Below are positions 1 through 9,000 of a stretch of 22,668 nt of DNA, one piece after another. Positions within the stretch are counted from its first letter, which is position 1. Each line of letters begins with the position of its first letter. Origin of the DNA: BPGL01 sp035463115 (GTDB taxonomy: Bacteria; Actinomycetota; UBA4738; HRBIN12); NCBI GenBank assembly GCA_035463115.1, contig DATHTO010000168.1, positions 1-22,668 of the forward strand, read 5' to 3'. The translations under genes were made by a program, and so were the position numbers. The notes beneath the pieces are model-generated. The model did not search any database and was not told the DNA's origin. It saw only the letters and a list, made by a program, of their open reading frames with translations.

Positions 1-2
1 TC

Positions 3-2405
3 GTCGACCGCGGCAACTGCACCTTCGCCGAGAAGACGGCGAACGCGCAGGCCGCCGGCGCCGTCGCGGTGGTGATCGTGAACAACGTCCCCGGCGCTCC
101 GACCGCCCCCGGCGGGACGGCGCTTCCGGGCACGACGATCCCGACCGTGATGGTCGGCCAGGCCGACGGCAACGCCGTCAAGGCCGGCCTTCCTGCGACC
201 GGCACCGTGTTCGGCGCCGTCGCGGCGAACAACGCGAGCCGCGTGGTCCTCGTCTCGAGGGCCTGGGGTCATGAGGGCGGGAACGACATCACCGCCCAGT
301 TCGTGAACCCCGGCGCGGCCAACTCGCCCCTGGCCATCTCGGTGAGCGGCAACGCGATCACGGTGAGCCTCGCGACGAACGCGTCGGGCGGGCTCACGAG
401 CACGGCCGCGAACGTGGTCGCGGCGATCAACGCCCACCCGGGCGCGAGCGCGCTCGTCAAGGCGCTCACGTTCCAGGGGAACGCCGGCACGGGCTTCGCT
501 CCGGCGACGCTCCGGATCGGCCTGTCCGACTTCCTGTCGACGTCGGTCTCGATCCCGGCGAGCGGGATCCCGCACGGGAACGAGCACGTCCAGCGGGGGC
601 CGTTCCAGCCGAAGGTCATGCGGATCGGCAAGGTCCGCGACGGCTCGAAGGTCGGGATCTACCTGTTCTGCCAGCAGCACGCGCGTGAATGGGTCACTCC
701 GATCACGTGCCTGGAGACCGCCGAGCGGCTCCTTCGCAACTACTCCACGGACCCGCTGACGAAGGATCTCGTCGACAACCTCGACGTCTTCATCCTCCCG
801 TCCGTGAACCCCGACGGCGCGCACTACTCGTTCTACAACTTCCAGAGTCAGCGGAAGAACATGACGAACTGGTGCGTGAACGGGGCGCAGGCAGGCGACA
901 ACCCGTTCGCGGCCGAGTTCTGGACGCCGCGGATCAACCCGGGCAGCGCGACCGGTGCGGTCTACACCCAGACGGACGCCGGCTCCCGCAACGTCTGGGG
1001 CACCGACCTGAACCGCAACCAGACCGTCGGCACGATCTGGGACGGCTACGTGGGCGCCTCGCATTCGTGCAACAGCGAGGTCTACGCCGGCCCGGGTGAG
1101 GCCTCCGACCCCGAGGCGAAGAACGAGGCGTGGATCGTCGACACGTTCGACAACATCAAGTTCTCGAACAACATCCACACCTCGGGCGGGTACTTCATGT
1201 GGGCGCCCGGCGCCTACGAGCTGGACCGCACCACGCTTCCGGCGCCGAACATCGGCATCGAGAAGTACTTCTTCGCCGCGTCGGAGACGGTGCTCGGGCG
1301 CATCGCCGAGTACCGCGGCAACGTCGTCCTGCCGCAGCGCACCGGCCCGATCGCCGACGTGCTCTACTCGGCGGCCGGGAACTCGGCGGACGACAACTAC
1401 TACCGCAAGGGCATCATCGGCTACTCGTTCGAGGCCGGCTCCGACGTCTTCGTCGCGCCGACGCTGACCGTCGCCTCCGCCGCGGGCGCGAGCGGCGTCC
1501 GCGTCAGCTCGACGGCGGGCATGGCCGCGAACGACTACATCACGGTCGGCTGGAACGGCACGAACCCCGAGATTCGGCGCATCCAGTCGATCTCGACCGC
1601 GGCCAGCCCGGCGCCGAACGTGATCCTCCAGCAGCCGCTCGAGTTCGCGCACGCGATCGGTGAGCAGGTGAACGGCGGAACGGCGGCGCAGGGCGTCGGC
1701 TTCTTCCCGCCGTACGGCACGGAGGGCCGCCACGAGGCGAACGAGTTCGCGAACGGGAACTTCGGCCTCCTCGAGGCGGCGCTCGAGTACGCGCGGGACA
1801 AGGAAGCCCCGCTCGTGCGCATGACGGGCGACCGCATCTCGAGCGGTGACCCGATCCGGACGACGTTCGAGTACGTGAACGAGCCGAGCGTCATCCACTA
1901 CACGGTGGACGGCTCGATGCCGACGTTCGACTCGCCGAAGTGGGATCGGCAGGGCCTCCGCCGGCCTGGCGAGGTGTTCGAGTTCTCCGAGAACACCACC
2001 GTCCGCTGGCTCGCCCTCGACCTCGCGGGGAACACTTCCCGCGGCGTCGCGCGGTTCTCGATCGGCGAGCAGTACACGTTCGGCGGCTTCCGGGCCCCGG
2101 TCCTCCCCGGCGTGAACGAGCGCACCGCGGGCGCCACCGTCCCGGTCAAGTTCGCTATCGACGGGAAGTCCAGCCCGGCAGACGTCGTGGACATCTACTC
2201 GGAGTCCGCGAACTGCGAGACCGGCGAGGCCGCCTGGACGGGCGTCGGCTCGCCGGCCGAGTCGTTCTCCGCCGTCACGGTCGACCGCAACGGCCAGTAC
2301 CAGGTCGACTGGAAGACCGCGAAGGCGTGGAAGGGGACGTGCCGCGCGCTCGTCCTCGTCCTCAGCGACAACACCGAGCACACCGCGCTCTTCCGCTTCA
2401 GGTAG
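3..2405 (+). CDS. Secreted M14 zinc carboxypeptidase, copy 1 (5' partial)
   Basis: The 5' end lies outside the window; the first full codon is at 3 and 800 residues are visible. The visible part opens inside a PA (protease-associated) domain (nt 3-215, core VDRGNCTF). A phage-virion-like insert follows (nt ~235-545), then the M14 catalytic core. Zinc ligands are the H and E of HAREW (H at 678, E at 687) and the H of NNIHTSGG (1176). The substrate-binding motif is DLNRN, the tyrosine is in LYSAAGNS, and the catalytic Glu is in YSFEAGSD (1431). A second insert occupies nt ~1458-1682. The C-terminus has a chitobiase/hexosaminidase-C-like domain (YTVDGS) and a PxKF-type domain (VPVKF, then W-K-G-T-C-R). 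Members of this family remove C-terminal residues from peptides; secretion is inferred from the complete paralogs. The core resembles copy 3, but the C-terminus resembles copy 2. Substrate specificity cannot be read. Confidence 0.93.
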   Translation, partial: VDRGNCTFAEKTANAQAAGAVAVVIVNNVPGAPTAPGGTALPGTTIPTVMVGQADGNAVKAGLPATGTVFGAVAANNASRVVLVSRAWGHEGGNDITAQFVNPGAANSPLAISVSGNAITVSLATNASGGLTSTAANVVAAINAHPGASALVKALTFQGNAGTGFAPATLRIGLSDFLSTSVSIPASGIPHGNEHVQRGPFQPKVMRIGKVRDGSKVGIYLFCQQHAREWVTPITCLETAERLLRNYSTDPLTKDLVDNLDVFILPSVNPDGAHYSFYNFQSQRKNMTNWCVNGAQAGDNPFAAEFWTPRINPGSATGAVYTQTDAGSRNVWGTDLNRNQTVGTIWDGYVGASHSCNSEVYAGPGEASDPEAKNEAWIVDTFDNIKFSNNIHTSGGYFMWAPGAYELDRTTLPAPNIGIEKYFFAASETVLGRIAEYRGNVVLPQRTGPIADVLYSAAGNSADDNYYRKGIIGYSFEAGSDVFVAPTLTVASAAGASGVRVSSTAGMAANDYITVGWNGTNPEIRRIQSISTAASPAPNVILQQPLEFAHAIGEQVNGGTAAQGVGFFPPYGTEGRHEANEFANGNFGLLEAALEYARDKEAPLVRMTGDRISSGDPIRTTFEYVNEPSVIHYTVDGSMPTFDSPKWDRQGLRRPGEVFEFSENTTVRWLALDLAGNTSRGVARFSIGEQYTFGGFRAPVLPGVNERTAGATVPVKFAIDGKSSPADVVDIYSESANCETGEAAWTGVGSPAESFSAVTVDRNGQYQVDWKTAKAWKGTCRALVLVLSDNTEHTALFRFR

Positions 2406-2428
2406 CCGGAAGGTCGCAGCGAAGGACG

Positions 2429-2458
2429 GAGAGGGCCCCGGGCGACCGGGGCCCTCTC
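2429..2458 (+). terminator. Rho-independent-type hairpin after M14 copy 1
   Basis: Perfect inverted repeat with 13-bp arms (GAGAGGGCCCCGG and its complement) around a GCGA tetraloop, 23 nt after the stop codon. It lacks a T-tract, which is common in high-GC actinobacteria. The core is almost identical to the hairpins after copy 2 and after the LVIVD gene. Confidence 0.8.
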
Positions 2459-2484
2459 TCGTGCCAGGCCGGTCGCCGGAATGC

Positions 2485-2500
2485 GTTGAGATTCCTCAAC
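2485..2500. promoter_or_regulatory. 16-bp inverted repeat, candidate operator upstream of M14 copy 2
   Basis: GTTGAG-ATTC-CTCAAC is a perfect 6-bp-arm inverted repeat. It overlaps an AATGCGT element (2480-2486). It has the same length and a similar consensus as the repeats at 5926 and 13634, upstream of two other genes of the set. A regulator-binding role is inferred only from this recurrence. Confidence 0.45.
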
Positions 2501-2615
2501 GATCCGGGCGCCGGGCCGGAGCATGCGCGGGCACGGAAAACCGCGCAGGTACGCGATTCGCAGCGCCCCGCCGTTCCGGCGCGGCACCGGCGAGGAGCGG
2601 CGCGGCCCGCTCGGC

Positions 2616-2630
2616 CGCTTGCATCAAGCG
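2616..2630. repeat. 15-bp palindrome in the leader of M14 copy 2
   Basis: CGCTTG-CAT-CAAGCG is a perfect palindrome with a 3-nt spacer, 33 nt before the ribosome-binding motif. It could be an operator or a small leader hairpin. The rest of the 275-nt gap between copies 1 and 2 holds the terminator, the 16-bp repeat and the ribosome-binding site; I see no gene in it. Confidence 0.35.
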
Positions 2631-2680
2631 TCGCGAGGGTGTCAGATCGCTCGGTCCCCATCCCAGGAGAGGAGAGACCC

Positions 2681-5600
2681 ATGCGTAGACGTCCGGGCGT
2701 GAGCCCGCGTCGGCTCGTGTTCGTGCCGACGCTCGTGATCCTGCTCGCGCTGACACTCACACTCACCGGCGGTGCCGTCGCCCACGACGACGGTGAGGAC
2801 GGCGGCGCCGTTCTCACCGACGCGTACGGGCTCGAGCAGGAGGCGCTCGTCGAGGTGAACCTGCCGACCCGCGCGGCGCTCGACGAGCTCGTCGGCGAGG
2901 GCTTCGACGTGGCGGAGTACGTCCGCCAGGAGGACGACGGCTCGCTGACGACGCAGGTCTTCGTCACGCGTGCCGAGCTCGCCGAGCTCGAGGAGGAGGG
3001 CTACTCGATCGGCGCGACGATCCAGGACTACCACACCTACCTCGAGCGCGCGGCCGAGCGGCAGGCGGCGATCGACGCCGCCGACACCGCGAAGCTGATC
3101 GCCGAGGAGGGCCCCGAGGTCGTCGAGGGCGAGCTGCAGTCCGCCGGCCTCCGGTCGGTCGCGTTCGCCTCGTTCGATATCGAGCCCGCGCCCGCGATCA
3201 TCATCCAGCGGGCCGACTACTTCTCGAACTACGCCGGCCGCTTCATCTCGATCGAGGCGTACCACACCGGCAGCACGTTCAACACCGGCCCGACGATGGC
3301 CGTCTCGTGGCGCACCGCGGACGGCGACTTCGGGCCTGCGCAGAGCATGTCGAAGAACAACGACACCGATCCGACGCCGGACGTCTACCTGACGCACCGC
3401 ACGCTCGTACGCGTCGGCGCGGTCGGCTCCACGGAGCCGGTGCCGGCGTTCATCCGCGTCGCGGCCTCGAACGGCGACGTCGCCGTGGGCCCGGTGAAGG
3501 ACTACATCACCGGCCCCGCGACCGGGAAGCCGTTCCCGCCGGGCTTCCAGAGCCACTTCTTCGACCACTACATGGACCCGACCGAGATCGACCGGGAGTT
3601 CGAGCAGATCGCGGAGGACTACCCGAACATCACGGAGCTCATCCCGCTTCCGCACCTGACGCCGGGCTACCAGCGGCTCTCGATGGCCACGATGTCCGGG
3701 ACGACCGCGATCGGGAACGCCGGCGCCGCGACGTCGTCCGTCGTGCTGACGGCGACGAAGTACGGGCACCTGGGCGGCAACGACATCCGGGCCCAGTTCC
3801 GCAACCCGGGCGTGGCGGACTCGCCGCTCACCGTGAACGTCGTCCCGAACCCCGCGGGGCAGGCCGACATCATCGTCGACCTCGCCACCGGCCCGACGGG
3901 CGCACTCACCTCGACGGCGGCACAGGTCGTCGCCGCGATCAACGCGAGCGCGGAGGCGCGCGAGTACGTCACGGCGCAGACCTGGGCCGGCAACGCCGGC
4001 GCGGGCATCGTCGCCGTGCGGGCGCTCGTGAACCTGTCCGACTTCCTGAACGCGCCGATGAGCGTGCCGCGCGGGCCGTTCCAGGTGAAGGTGCTGCGGA
4101 TCAGCAAGGAGCCGAACCCCGGCGACCGCACCGGCATCTACATCTACTGCCAGGAGCACGCGCGCGAGTGGGTCACCCCGCTCACGTGCTACGAGCTCGC
4201 GAAGCGGCTCGTCGTCAACTACTCGCACGACCCCGAGACGACGGAGTTCGTCGACAACCTCGACATCTTCATCGTCCCGTCCATCAACCCGGACGGGTCG
4301 CACGTCTCCATCCACGGCGACCATGCGAGCAGGCGCCGCAACATCCCGAACTACTGCGCTCCGACGTCGACGAGCTCGATGCCGTCGGGCCGCAACAGCT
4401 GGGGCGTCGACCTGAACCGCAACAACTCCCAGTACACGCTCTTCGACGGCTACTTCGGCGCGTCGACGAGCTGCACGAGCGACACGTTCGCGGGCCTCTC
4501 GGAGGTCTCCGAGGCCGAGACGAAGAACTCGCACTGGGTCGTGGACACGTTCGACAACATCAAGTTCTCGATGAACACGCACAGCTCGGGCGGCTACTTC
4601 ATGTGGAGCCCGGCGTCGTACATCGGGGCCGGACGGATCACCGCGCCGGCGCCGAACATCGGGATCGAGGGCTACTTCTGGAAGGCCGCCGACATCACGC
4701 TCAGGCGGATCAAGGAGTACCGCGGCACGGTCATCCCGGCGCAGCGCACCGGGCCGGTCGCGGACGTCCTCTACTCGGCCGCCGGCAACTCCGCGGACGA
4801 CTACTGGTACCGGAAGGGGATCATCGCCTACTCGTTCGAGGTGGGCGCGGATCGCATGGCCCTTCCGCTGCTCCAGGTCGCCTCGACCGCCGGCGCGACC
4901 GGGATCAGGGCGACGACGACCGCCGGCATGACGGTCGGCAACGAGATCCGGATCGACGTGGGGAAGAACCTCGAGGTCCGGACGATCGCCGAGATCATCT
5001 CGCCGAACCCGGCGAGCCCGAACCCGAACATCATCCTCGACGCTCCGCTCGACCTCCCGCACGTCACGAGCACGCAACTCGTCACGCCGGGGACGTCGAC
5101 GGGCTCGACGGTCGGGGTCGGCTTCATGCCGAGCTTCGCCGTCGAGGGTCAGTACGAGGGCATGGAGTTCGCCAACGGCCACTACGGCCTCCTCGAGGCG
5201 GCGCTCGAGTACGACCGCGACGAGGAGCCGCCGCTCGTCAAGATGACGGGCGAGCGGATCTCGAGCGGCGATCCGATCCGCACGACGTTCGAGTGGGTGA
5301 ACGAGCCGTCGGTGATCCACTACACGGTCGACGGCTCGCTGCCGACGGAGGCGTCCCCGACGTGGGAGGCGATCCGGCCGAGATCGCCGGGCGAGGTGTT
5401 CGTCCTCGACGAGAACACCACCGTCCGCTGGCTCGCGAAGGACATCAAGGGCAACACGTCCCGCGGTGTCGCCCGCTTCTCGATCGGCGAGCAGTACGAG
5501 TTCAGCGGGTTCGCCGTCCCGATCGGCGTCGGCTCGCCGCAGCGTGTGGCGGGCGCGACCGTGCCGGTGAAGTTCAAGGTCACCGGGCAGTTCAGTCCGT

Positions 5601-5830
5601 CCGACGTTGTCGACATCTACTCCGAGTCGGCGAACTGCGCGACGGGCGAGGCGGCCTGGACGGGCATCGGCGATCCGAACGAGCGGTTCTCCGCGGTGAC
5701 CGTCGACCCGGCGAACGGCCAGTTCCAGGTCGACTGGAAGACGGTGAGGAGCTGGGCGGGCACGTGCCGCTCGCTCGTCCTCGTCCTGAGCGACAACACC
5801 GAGCACAGCGCGCTCTTCCGCTTCAGGTAG
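2681..5830 (+). CDS. Secreted M14 zinc carboxypeptidase, copy 2
   Basis: 1049 residues. The ATG at 2681 is chosen because CCAGGAGAGGAG (2663-2674) precedes it and a signal peptide begins there (Arg-rich start, hydrophobic run, AVAHDD). Domain order: probable prodomain (residues ~50-130); beta-rich domain (~180-275); start of the M14 fold (~300-345); phage-virion-like insert (~350-457); M14 core. Catalytic residues are H493 and E496 (HAREW), R580 in DLNRN, H634, the Tyr of LYSAAGNS, and E720 (YSFEVGAD). A second insert follows E720 at ~727-804. A chitobiase-C-like domain (~850-937) and a PxKF-type domain (VPVKF, ~940-1049) end the protein. It is much longer than a typical ~300-residue M14 catalytic domain. 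A role as an extracellular carboxypeptidase is well supported by the residues; the substrate is unknown. The gene has its own upstream region and terminator. Confidence 0.95.
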   Translation: MRRRPGVSPRRLVFVPTLVILLALTLTLTGGAVAHDDGEDGGAVLTDAYGLEQEALVEVNLPTRAALDELVGEGFDVAEYVRQEDDGSLTTQVFVTRAELAELEEEGYSIGATIQDYHTYLERAAERQAAIDAADTAKLIAEEGPEVVEGELQSAGLRSVAFASFDIEPAPAIIIQRADYFSNYAGRFISIEAYHTGSTFNTGPTMAVSWRTADGDFGPAQSMSKNNDTDPTPDVYLTHRTLVRVGAVGSTEPVPAFIRVAASNGDVAVGPVKDYITGPATGKPFPPGFQSHFFDHYMDPTEIDREFEQIAEDYPNITELIPLPHLTPGYQRLSMATMSGTTAIGNAGAATSSVVLTATKYGHLGGNDIRAQFRNPGVADSPLTVNVVPNPAGQADIIVDLATGPTGALTSTAAQVVAAINASAEAREYVTAQTWAGNAGAGIVAVRALVNLSDFLNAPMSVPRGPFQVKVLRISKEPNPGDRTGIYIYCQEHAREWVTPLTCYELAKRLVVNYSHDPETTEFVDNLDIFIVPSINPDGSHVSIHGDHASRRRNIPNYCAPTSTSSMPSGRNSWGVDLNRNNSQYTLFDGYFGASTSCTSDTFAGLSEVSEAETKNSHWVVDTFDNIKFSMNTHSSGGYFMWSPASYIGAGRITAPAPNIGIEGYFWKAADITLRRIKEYRGTVIPAQRTGPVADVLYSAAGNSADDYWYRKGIIAYSFEVGADRMALPLLQVASTAGATGIRATTTAGMTVGNEIRIDVGKNLEVRTIAEIISPNPASPNPNIILDAPLDLPHVTSTQLVTPGTSTGSTVGVGFMPSFAVEGQYEGMEFANGHYGLLEAALEYDRDEEPPLVKMTGERISSGDPIRTTFEWVNEPSVIHYTVDGSLPTEASPTWEAIRPRSPGEVFVLDENTTVRWLAKDIKGNTSRGVARFSIGEQYEFSGFAVPIGVGSPQRVAGATVPVKFKVTGQFSPSDVVDIYSESANCATGEAAWTGIGDPNERFSAVTVDPANGQFQVDWKTVRSWAGTCRSLVLVLSDNTEHSALFRFR

Positions 5831-5856
5831 CGGACGACCGCGACACCGCGAACGAC

Positions 5857-5888
5857 ACGGAGGGCCCCGGGCGACCGGGGCCCTCCGT
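5857..5888 (+). terminator. Hairpin terminator after M14 copy 2
   Basis: 14-bp perfect arms (ACGGAGGGCCCCGG and complement) around a GCGA loop, 26 nt after the stop. The inner stem and loop match those at 2429 and 15963. Confidence 0.8.
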
Positions 5889-5909
5889 CGCCTGCGGCCC
5901 GTGCCGCTT

Positions 5910-5941
5910 CGCAATGCGTAGAGGCGTGGAGCGTTTTCCAC
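5910..5941. promoter_or_regulatory. AATGCG element plus 16-bp inverted repeat upstream of M14 copy 3
   Basis: CGCAATGCGT at 5910-5919 is followed by GTGGAGCGTTTTCCAC at 5926-5941 (arms GTGGA/TCCAC, 6-nt spacer). The same pair, with the first element inverted, lies upstream of the LVIVD gene (13600 and 13634). This is a candidate regulator site. No convincing -35/-10 pair could be fixed in the 75 nt before the start. Confidence 0.45.
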
Positions 5942-6016
5942 GGCCGCCCGGTTGAGTCGGGACCGAAACTAGTGAATTCTTGCGCGCGGGGTCAATCCAG
6001 GAGAGGAGAGGTTCAG

Positions 6017-9000
6017 ATGCGGACAGGTTTCCGCGCGGGTCGCGTGCGGCTCGCGTTCATTCCCGTGCTGCTCGTGCTGCTCGCGCTCGCCCTGACAGGC
6101 GGCGCCGCGGCCGGCGGCGACGACTGGGAGCTCGACGCTCAGACGAAAATCGTCGAGATCACGCTCGAGAACAGGGCGGCCATCGACGCCCTCATCGCGG
6201 CGGACGTCGACCTCGTGGAGTACGTCCGCGAGGAGGACGACGGGCGCGTCACGGTGAACGCCGTCGTGACCGAGGCCGAGGAGGCCGAGCTCGAGGCGCA
6301 GGGCTACGAGATCGGCGTCACGGTGCAGGACTACAACACGTACCTCGCTCGCATGGCCGAGCGCGACGCCGCCCTCGCGGCCGAGGAGACGTCGCACGAG
6401 TCGGCCGAGTCGGGCGACCCGGCCGGCGACGAGGAGGTCCTCCAGGAGGCGGGTCTCCGCTCGATCGCGTTCGCGTCGGTCGTCGAGGCCACGCCGCACG
6501 AGCTGACGGTCAACCGCGTCGACTACTTCCAGAACTACGCGGGCTGGTTCCTGTCCGTCGAGGTGTTCGACAACCTCGTGAACGGCACCGGCTCCACGGG
6601 CCCGACGGTCTCGTTCTCCTGGCGGACCGCGACCGGGAGCTACGGGGGCGCGACGACGATCCCGCGCTTCATCGACACCGATCCGACCCCGGACGTCTAC
6701 ATGTACAACCGCGTCCTCGTCCGCATCGGGCCGGCCTCGCCGCCGTACGGCCCCGGCGCGGCGCCGACGCCGCCGGCGATGGTCCGCGTGGCCACGAGCA
6801 CGCCGGGCGTGGCCCCGGTCGAGGCGCCGGTGCGCGTCTGGACGGGCAACCCGCTCGCCCCGACGAGCGTCAACTTCGCCACGCAGTACTTCACGGCGTA
6901 CATGGACCCGACGCAGATCGACGAGCGGTTCGAGTCGCTCGCGGCCGAGTTCGGCGGGCCGGGCGGCATCGCCGAGCTGGTCGACCTGCCGCACCAGACG
7001 CAGGGCTACAACCGGCCGGCGATGTGCGTCATGTTCGGGACGACCGCGTGCAACGGGACGCCCGGCACGACCGCCGCGGCCGTGTACCTCGAGTCGAAGG
7101 CCAAGGGCTTCGAGGGCGGCAACCAGATCCGCGCCCAGTTCCGGAACCCCGGCGCGGCCAACTCGCCGCTCACCGTGAACGTCCTCGGGCCGAACCCGCT
7201 CGGCGGAAGCGACATCGTCGTCGACCTCGCCACGAGCTCGACCGGCGCGCTCACGAGCACGGCGGCGCAGGTGCGCAACGCGATCAACGCGCATCCGGTG
7301 GCGAGCACGCTCGTCGACGCCCACACGTACGCCGGCAGCGCCGGCGGCAGCGTCGTGCCGGCGCGGGCGCTCGCGACGCTGTCGGACTTCCTCAGCACGT
7401 CGTCCAACGCGGCGCACGTGCAGCGCGGGCCCTTCACGATGAAGGTGCTCCGGATCGGCAAGCAGCGCGACGGCTCGAAGACGGGTGTCTTCCTCTTCTG
7501 CCAGCAGCACGCGCGCGAGTGGGTGACCCCGATCACGTGCGTGCAGACGGCGGAGCAGCTGCTCCGGAACTACGCCACGGACGCGCGGACGAGGGAGCTC
7601 GTCGACAACCTCGACATCTTCATCCTCCCGTCCTCGAACCCGGACGGGTCGCACTACTCGCTCTACGACTTCAACTCGCAGCGGCGCAACCTCGTCCGCT
7701 ACTGCGGGCTCAACACGACGAGCGGCATGCCGGCGAACCGGAACGCGTGGGGCGTCGACCTGAACCGCAACAGCGGTGAGTACTCGCTCTTCGACGGCTA
7801 CTTCGGCGCGTCCACGAGCTGCACAAGCGACACGTTCGCGGGCCCGTCCGAGTACTCGGAGCCCGAGTCGAAGAACCTGAACTGGGTCGTGGACACGTTC
7901 CCGAACATCAAGTTCGCGAACAACATCCACACGTACGGCGGCTACTTCATGTGGGCGCCCGGCTCCTACCGGGGCAGCGGCCGCGTGAGCGCGCCGGCGC
8001 CGAACCACGGGATCGAGGCGTACTTCTTCGCCGCCGCCGACACCGTGCTCGGCCGGATCAAGAGCGTCCGCGGGACCGCGGTGCTCCCGCAGCGGACCGG
8101 CCCGATCGCCGACGTGCTCTACTCGGCGGCCGGGAACGCGGCGGACGACATGTGGTACCGCAAGGGCATCATCGGCTACTCGTTCGAGGCGGGCTCCGAC
8201 CGGTTCTCGTCCACGACGAGCGGGACGACCCAGTCCGCGGTCGGCTTCTTCCCGGCGTTCGCGACCGAGGGCCGGTTCGAGGCCCAGGAGTTCGCGGCCG
8301 GGAACTTCGGCCTCCTCGAGTCCGCGCTCGAGTACGAGTACGACCAGGAGGCGCCCGAGGTGACGACGACGCCGGCCGGCCCGGCCGCGTCCCAGACGCC
8401 GATCGACTTCACCTTCAAGTGGGTGAACGAGCCCTCCGTCGTCTACTTCACGACCGACGGGTCGACGCCGACGACCGCCTCCGAGCAGTGGGAGCGGCAG
8501 CGGATGCGCGGCCCGGGCAAGGTCTACACCGTCGACGGCACGACGACCGTGAAGTGGCTCGCGATCGACGTCGCCGGGAACAGCTCGCGCGGCGAGGCCC
8601 GCTTCGCCGTCGAGACGAACGCCCCGACGACCACGGCGACCCTCTCGCCCGCGCCGATCGGCGGCTACTACAAGAACCCGACCGTCACGCTGCTCGCCGA
8701 CGACGACTACGCGGGCGGCGGCGCCGGGATCGAGTCGACCTCGTACCGCGTGGACGGCGGCGCGTGGCAGACGTACGCCGGCGCCTTCCAGGTGACCGGC
8801 GACGGGAGCCACACGGTCGAGTTCTTCTCGACCGACCTCGCCGGCAACGTCGAGGCGACGAAGTCGGTCACGTTCGACGTCGACGCGACGAAGCCGACGA
8901 TCACGCTCACGACGCCGGCGGACAACGGGCAGTACGTGCTCGGCTCCACCGTCGCGGCGGACTTCGAGTGCGCGGACAACCTGTCCGGCGTCGCGTCCTG

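Noticed and set aside
2501..2660. Possible riboswitch in the leader of copy 2 (GCACGGAAAACCGC reminded me of cyclic-dinucleotide aptamers)
   Set aside because: The remaining conserved parts of the GEMM or ydaO-type aptamers are not there; only short palindromes can be supported.
2642..5941. Very long open frame (about 1100 codons) antisense to M14 copy 2
   Set aside because: Its product is Arg/Asp/Val-rich with no domain, as expected for the complement of a GC-rich gene. The plus strand encodes an intact enzyme.
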